Origin: Methanosarcinaceae archaeon UBA470
GTDB taxonomy: Archaea; Halobacteriota; Methanosarcinia; Methanosarcinales; Methanosarcinaceae
Direction: 5' to 3'
Length of the DNA: 10,526 nucleotides
Assembly (NCBI GenBank): GCA_002508425.1
Contig: DAKU01000071.1
Coordinates: forward strand, 1-10,526
Part shown: piece by piece, positions 7,198 to 10,526 of the stretch
Layout of the letters: every line of letters starts with the position of its first letter
How positions within the stretch are numbered: position 1 is the first letter of the stretch
The notes under the pieces: model-generated
What the model saw: only the letters and a program-made list of their open reading frames with translations
Databases searched by the model: none
What the model was told of the DNA's origin: nothing
Translations under genes and position numbers: made by a program

Positions 7198-8049
7198 ATG
7201 CCAGTCATGTCAATAGTAGCTTGCAGGATACTCGAAGAAGAGCTATTTCATGTCCTATCATTGAAAAATGCCTTTGACTATCTGTTCATTGCAGATACAA
7301 AGGAAGCAAAAGCACTTGCAAGACACCTTAAGAAAGTTAATATACCTTATGCACCTCTGCCACCGGACAGGATGCCTGATATGATCAGGCAGACAAAAAG
7401 TTCCTGCAAAAGCAACATTATTAGACGATTATTTATAAAGCACCCTCCTGAAGAGGATTTTATAGTGGTGGTGCACATCCTTGAACTTGGATTACACAGA
7501 GACCTTAAATTGTTACGCAGAGGAGTATATACAGCAATAGAACAAATGTCTGCTTATTCAGATGGCATCCTGTTATTCTACGGCCTGTGCGGTAATTCCT
7601 TAAAAAATATAGAAAATGATCTTCCAGATATCAGATGCCCTATATATCTGCTGAAGGATGGTGAAGATAACAGAGTTGATGACTGCATAAGCATAGCTTT
7701 GGGCGGCAATAAAAAATATGAAGAAGCTTTCGAGGCATGCAGAGGAAAAGGCACATTGTTTTTTACTCCAATGTGGGCATCCAATTGGAAAGATGTGGAT
7801 GCTCCAGCCAACAAACAGGAAGATCTGGCAACAATATGTGATTCATTTAAACGACACCACATAAGCCTAATTGTGAAAATAGAAAGGGATAAAAGATATG
7901 ATCCGGCTTTTGAACAAAATGTGAAGCAGTTTGCCGAAATGTTCGGGATGGAGGTTGCCTCCATGCCTGGGACCTCTGAAATAGTGGAAGAATGCTATTC
8001 AAATGCGAAAAATGCTATAATGAACGAATACAAAAGAGCATACTTTTAA
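7198..8049 (+). CDS. DUF1638 family protein
   Basis: A 283-residue soluble protein matching DUF1638 by the opening SIVACRILEEEL, the central LFYGLCGNSL and DDCISIALGG. These place cysteines at 9, 131 and 163, one near the end of each predicted beta strand, which suggests a metal- or thiol-dependent site. There is no membrane helix or signal peptide. The function is unknown. From memory, DUF1638 genes occur in methanogens and anaerobes near corrinoid methyltransferase genes, but no such gene is visible here. The start ATG has ggggag at 7186-7191, six bases upstream, and the next in-frame ATG (codon 4) is less well spaced. The gene is monocistronic, diverges from the TPR gene, and its stop overlaps the stop of the opposite-strand gene by TTAA. 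Confidence 0.8.
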   Translation: MPVMSIVACRILEEELFHVLSLKNAFDYLFIADTKEAKALARHLKKVNIPYAPLPPDRMPDMIRQTKSSCKSNIIRRLFIKHPPEEDFIVVVHILELGLHRDLKLLRRGVYTAIEQMSAYSDGILLFYGLCGNSLKNIENDLPDIRCPIYLLKDGEDNRVDDCISIALGGNKKYEEAFEACRGKGTLFFTPMWASNWKDVDAPANKQEDLATICDSFKRHHISLIVKIERDKRYDPAFEQNVKQFAEMFGMEVASMPGTSEIVEECYSNAKNAIMNEYKRAYF

Positions 8050-8579
8050 AAATTTCCCCTTACTTTTTGTCTGAGTATATTGTCAATATGGATTACTTCA
8101 TTAGCATCATCACCTACAAGACACATGCCTTTCTTGTCCATTGCCCAAATTCGATAACCCGGAATAATGTCCTTTGGAATATATTCAGAAGGTAACTTAT
8201 CGATATCAAGGATGCATGTTTCCATAAGAGGATGATCTTCAGGATTTAGTTCCATTATACTAATCATTTTCCTGATCATGTCCAGCAAGTATTCAATATT
8301 CTCATGGTCCCATAACTTGATCCGGTTACAAACAATGGGCAGAATATATTCTTGAACACCTTTATTGGCAAGTATTTTGGAAGCCATACAGATAGAAGCG
8401 TTATCAGCCTTTGATTCTTCATCTGGTCCCCTAAAGCAGAAACTACCATCTTCGACCATACGATCAAAATCAAGAGGAAATCTGGATTTTTCAATGGCTT
8501 TCTTAACGGTATCTATAGTAAGGTCATAATCATTTGCTATCCTTTCAATAGCCTTATCGACAACCATACATTTATTCAT
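8046..8579 (-). CDS. Unrecognised protein translationally coupled to mobA
   Basis: I do not recognise this 177-residue protein. It is soluble and mostly helical at first: residues 8-30 (AIERIANDYDLTIDTVKKAI) could form a small helix-turn-helix. A middle section follows with KILANKGVQEY, then an LLDMIRKMISIMELNPEDHP segment, and a C-terminal part that looks like beta strands (PGYRIWAMDKKGMCLVGDD). It has six cysteines (4, 48, 64, 84, 122, 153) in no recognised metal motif. ATG 8579 is preferred because AAAGGAG (8589-8595) lies nine bases upstream; ATG 8585 is only three bases away and would add two residues. The start lies inside the end of mobA (8-bp overlap), which predicts coupled translation. 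A link to molybdenum cofactor work is an inference from position only. Confidence 0.75.
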   Translation of the reverse strand: MNKCMVVDKAIERIANDYDLTIDTVKKAIEKSRFPLDFDRMVEDGSFCFRGPDEESKADNASICMASKILANKGVQEYILPIVCNRIKLWDHENIEYLLDMIRKMISIMELNPEDHPLMETCILDIDKLPSEYIPKDIIPGYRIWAMDKKGMCLVGDDANEVIHIDNILRQKVRGNF

Positions 8580-9195
8580 GATCATAAGCTCCTTTCTTAA
8601 TTATCTGTCCAAGATCTGCAGGAGTATTGATATTGGAAAAAGATACAAGCTCCCTGTCCATAAACTGAATTCGATCCATGTTTATGAACCTAACATCATG
8701 TAATTGCGACACAGCTGCCATCACACGATAATCATCCTGTTGTATGGACCTCTCTATAGCAGGAATAAATCGCTCTCTTTTGTAAACAGAATGCAATGGC
8801 TCTTTTCTACCATCCTTCCACATCGGAATGGCAGCATCATAATCTACTGCTTCATTAAACAGAAAAGAGATTACATCGGATCTTATAAAAGGCATGTCAC
8901 AAGCCACAACAAATACATAGTTACCGGATGCTCCCCGCATGCCTTCCAGTATTCCGCCAAGAGGACCTGTTTCTTGATGTTCATCACATAATAATCTTAC
9001 ATCTTGGACATATTTAGAGAAAGCTTCCTGTTGTTTTTGGTCCCTTACCGAAACGATTACTTCATCTACTACCGTACCAAGGACATCTATAGTTTTTTCC
9101 AGCAAGGTTTTATCCTTATATATTAGCAAAGCTTTTTCCCTTTCCCCAAGCCTTGTTCCTTTGCCACCAGCTAATATTAGTCCAGACCTTTGCAT
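8572..9195 (-). CDS. mobA: Molybdenum cofactor guanylyltransferase
   Basis: Transfers GMP from GTP to molybdopterin, giving the guanine-dinucleotide cofactor used by Mo/W enzymes such as formylmethanofuran dehydrogenase. At 207 residues it has the length of the MobA family. It shows the GT-A nucleotidyltransferase signature LILAGGKGTRLGEREK (6-21), GPLGGI (77-82), the metal-binding Asp100 in VACDMPFI, EPLHSVYKR (132-140) and the closing FSNINTPADL (186-195). The P-loop-like stretch has E-K where many MobA proteins have D-K, a mild variation. A related NTP transferase is possible, but EPLHSVY and NINTPADL favour MobA. The start ATG has GAGG four bases upstream (9200-9203). First gene of a two-gene unit with the unrecognised gene, and divergent from the DUF2148 gene. 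Confidence 0.88.
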   Translation of the reverse strand: MQRSGLILAGGKGTRLGEREKALLIYKDKTLLEKTIDVLGTVVDEVIVSVRDQKQQEAFSKYVQDVRLLCDEHQETGPLGGILEGMRGASGNYVFVVACDMPFIRSDVISFLFNEAVDYDAAIPMWKDGRKEPLHSVYKRERFIPAIERSIQQDDYRVMAAVSQLHDVRFINMDRIQFMDRELVSFSNINTPADLGQIIKKGAYDHE

Positions 9196-9216
9196 TGAGC
9201 CTCAACCATTTGAATA

Positions 9217-9224
9217 ATTTTATA
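9217..9224 (-). promoter_or_regulatory. mobA: TATA box of mobA
   Basis: On the minus strand this reads TATAAAAT, inside the longer ATAATATAAAATTAT. Its centre is about 25 bases from the mobA ATG, so transcription should start at or just before the start codon. The mRNA would then be leaderless or nearly so, and the GAGG at 9200-9203 might not be transcribed. Confidence 0.5.
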
Positions 9225-9243
9225 TTATTGTATAGTACAATAA
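9225..9243. promoter_or_regulatory. Perfect 8-bp inverted repeat, candidate operator between mobA and the DUF2148 gene
   Basis: TTATTGTA (9225-9232) and TACAATAA (9236-9243) are perfect inverted arms around a TAG spacer, making a 19-bp palindrome-like site. It abuts the mobA TATA box on its upstream side and lies about 30 bp from the TATA box of the opposite gene, a normal place for a shared operator. I do not recognise the motif as the site of a known archaeal regulator. Confidence 0.45.
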
Positions 9244-9273
9244 GATGTTATTTTCAACCTTAGTTTCGCAATA

Positions 9274-9283
9274 CTTAAAATAG
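9274..9283 (+). promoter_or_regulatory. TATA box of the DUF2148 gene (leaderless start)
   Basis: The element cttaaaatag is centred 25-26 bases before ATG 9304. No Shine-Dalgarno match is visible in the bases just before the start (cttaaagtt). Together these suggest a leaderless transcript beginning at the start codon. Confidence 0.45.
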
Positions 9284-9303
9284 ATTCCTACATACTTAAA
9301 GTT

Positions 9304-9855
9304 ATGATCGAGAATCCTGAAATAGAATGCATCAGTACCCTTGCCAGAGAAATACTTGTGGCAGCACGCACAGCACCTAAAGCCAAAGGTAAGGATAACC
9401 TTGTAACCGGTATCCTTGAGCATGATGAGCAGGAAACTCTTGCCAGATTCATGGAAGGTATGGCAGATGAAAGGGGAGATTTTTTTGCATTCTTCAAAAG
9501 GGATGCAAGAAATATAAGAGATGCTGATGCCGTGGTGCTCATAGGTCTGCGCAACGCGGGTGTTGTAGGACTTAATTGTGGTGCATGTGGGTATAAAAAA
9601 TGCGATGAGATGCTGGAAGCACAAAAGGTAAAGACAGATTTCAAGGGCCCACAGTGCAGTATCAAATACATGGACTTGGGAATTGCACTCGGATGTGCTG
9701 CAGCCAAGGCCAAAGACCTCTGTATTGACAACAGAATATTTTACAGTGCCGGTACCGCAGCCATTAAAGCAGAGATGATAAAAGTTGACATTGCCATGGC
9801 AATTCCTTTAAGTATTAAGGGGAAGAACATTTTCTTTGATCGGAAGTGGCCTTAA
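9304..9855 (+). CDS. DUF2148 ferredoxin-domain protein (COG4739-like)
   Basis: A 183-residue soluble protein. The N-terminal half resembles the start of the DUF2148 family, with LVAARTAPKAKGKDNL at 18-33. The centre holds the iron-sulfur motif GLNCGACGYKKC (Cys92, Cys95, Cys100) with a later Cys118 in GPQCSIKY, enough for one [4Fe-4S] cluster. Cys131 and Cys140 are further cysteines. The C-terminal part is alanine-rich and helical. It is probably a redox protein of anaerobes; its partner and substrate are unknown. ATG 9304 is the first in-frame ATG after the promoter and begins a typical family N-terminus. The gene is monocistronic, diverges from mobA, and stops two bases before the stop of the opposite DUF460 gene. 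Confidence 0.82.
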   Translation: MIENPEIECISTLAREILVAARTAPKAKGKDNLVTGILEHDEQETLARFMEGMADERGDFFAFFKRDARNIRDADAVVLIGLRNAGVVGLNCGACGYKKCDEMLEAQKVKTDFKGPQCSIKYMDLGIALGCAAAKAKDLCIDNRIFYSAGTAAIKAEMIKVDIAMAIPLSIKGKNIFFDRKWP

Positions 9856-9857
9856 GT

Positions 9858-10526
9858 TCAAGCAAGGCCACGCCGCCGTTCACTACGGTATTCATCAAGC
9901 ATGGAAGCCAAATGTTGATGTTCCTGCTCCCGCCTCTTTTTCTTTGCGTCTTCCTCCCATGCGGATAATGCCTGTTCCAGAACCTTGGGCTCCACGGTAG
10001 CAAAATCATCAAATCTGTGAACTACTACATTTTTAAGAACCGCCACATTCCCCTGGAAAAAAGCATCATTTGCCGCATGTGAAATATCATCTTTTACGAT
10101 CACAGCTCTTATACCAGCCTCCACCAGTATAGCCGCTGTACCTGCAGCACCTCCGCTTGAGTCTTCGAGCAAGAGTACATCTCCTTTTTTGATACCATAC
10201 ATATCCATTGTCTGCTGGATAGCCTCTTTTGTGAAAGCTGTCACCACCTTTACAGGCAAGCCCTCACCTTTGATCTCTTTCTTACGTATCTGCTTTAGTT
10301 TTTTGATGTGATGCCTAGAATCCTGAAGAGCCTGTTGTGACTTTTTAAGCTCTGTATTGAGCCTTGAGATCTCCGTATCACGTATCCGTATCTCTTTTTG
10401 TTTACGCAGCTCCAGAGATTCAGCTTTCTTCAGCTTGCTGATACGGCCTTCCATCTCTGCTATATTTCGATCCTTTACTGAATTAGATTCTTTCAGTTCC
10501 TGCACATATTCCTTCAGCTCATGAAT
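9858..10526 (-). CDS. DUF460 / COG2433 protein, C-terminal part (partial)
   Basis: The minus-strand frame is open to the right edge (the residues before the GTG at 10505 read IHELKEY), so the N-terminus is outside the window. The visible 222 residues begin with a long charged coiled coil of about 80 residues (repeating ELKES, RISKLKKAE, LNTELKKSQ). A small alpha/beta domain follows (LPVKVVTAFTKEAI, MYGIKKGDVLLLEDSSGG, GIRAVIVKDDIS), then a very basic Arg/Glu-rich tail ending ERRRGLA. This matches the C-terminal region of archaeal DUF460 proteins, whose missing N-terminal part is described as an RNase H-like (RuvC/YqgF) nuclease domain. That domain cannot be checked here. A nucleic-acid role is therefore family-based, and the cellular function is unknown. 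Confidence 0.8.
   Translation of the reverse strand: MHELKEYVQELKESNSVKDRNIAEMEGRISKLKKAESLELRKQKEIRIRDTEISRLNTELKKSQQALQDSRHHIKKLKQIRKKEIKGEGLPVKVVTAFTKEAIQQTMDMYGIKKGDVLLLEDSSGGAAGTAAILVEAGIRAVIVKDDISHAANDAFFQGNVAVLKNVVVHRFDDFATVEPKVLEQALSAWEEDAKKKRREQEHQHLASMLDEYRSERRRGLA

Noticed and set aside
7992..8195. Small plus-strand frame across the DUF1638/unknown gene junction
   Set aside because: It overlaps both real genes in other frames and has no coding signature or promoter of its own.
9288..9731. Minus-strand open frames opposite the DUF2148 gene, including a cysteine-rich one
   Set aside because: They overlap a gene with a clear Fe-S motif, and their composition mirrors the antisense of that gene.

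Overview
The window looks like a piece of chromosome from a methanogenic archaeon of the Methanosarcinales, most likely family Methanosarcinaceae. The evidence is a large secreted LVIVD-repeat/PGF-pre-PGF surface protein, an archaeal-type topoisomerase I with C-terminal zinc fingers, an archaeal beta-CASP nuclease, a DUF1638 protein, a DUF2148 ferredoxin-domain protein and a DUF460/COG2433 protein. Upstream regions carry archaeal TATA boxes, and Shine-Dalgarno sites are of the GGAG/GGTG type. Base composition is moderately AT-rich. The genus cannot be fixed from the sequence alone.

Layout. (1) Positions 1-2504 (+) hold the 3' part of a cell-surface gene; its signal peptide lies outside the window. 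(2) A 315-bp gap has a hairpin plus T-tract after that gene and TATA boxes ahead of the next. (3) Positions 2820-6334 (+) form a two-gene operon: topA, then 11 bp later an aCPSF2-like beta-CASP RNase. (4) Positions 6331-6942 (-) hold a TPR protein, whose stop overlaps the RNase stop. (5) A 254-bp divergent promoter region carries an inverted repeat. (6) Positions 7198-8049 (+) hold a DUF1638 protein. (7) Positions 8046-9195 (-) hold mobA and an overlapping downstream gene of unknown function. (8) A 108-bp divergent promoter carries a perfect 8-bp inverted repeat between the two promoters. (9) Positions 9304-9855 (+) hold the DUF2148 Fe-S protein. (10) Positions 9858-10526 (-) hold the C-terminal part of a DUF460 protein.

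How the genes work together. TopA and the beta-CASP nuclease are the clearest functional pair: one handles DNA topology and the other RNA processing or decay, apparently from one transcript. MobA adds GMP to molybdopterin, which serves the Mo/W enzymes of methanogens such as formylmethanofuran dehydrogenase. The unknown protein translated with it is a candidate for the same pathway, on gene position alone. The other genes share no evident pathway.

Novelty. I found no CRISPR array, transposon, tRNA or rRNA, and no obvious defence or mobile system. The points worth a second look are three extremely tight convergent gene ends (two overlap through the same TTAA), the mobA-coupled unknown gene, the two promoter inverted repeats, and the surface protein's membrane-helix C-terminus in place of an obvious PGF-CTERM signal.
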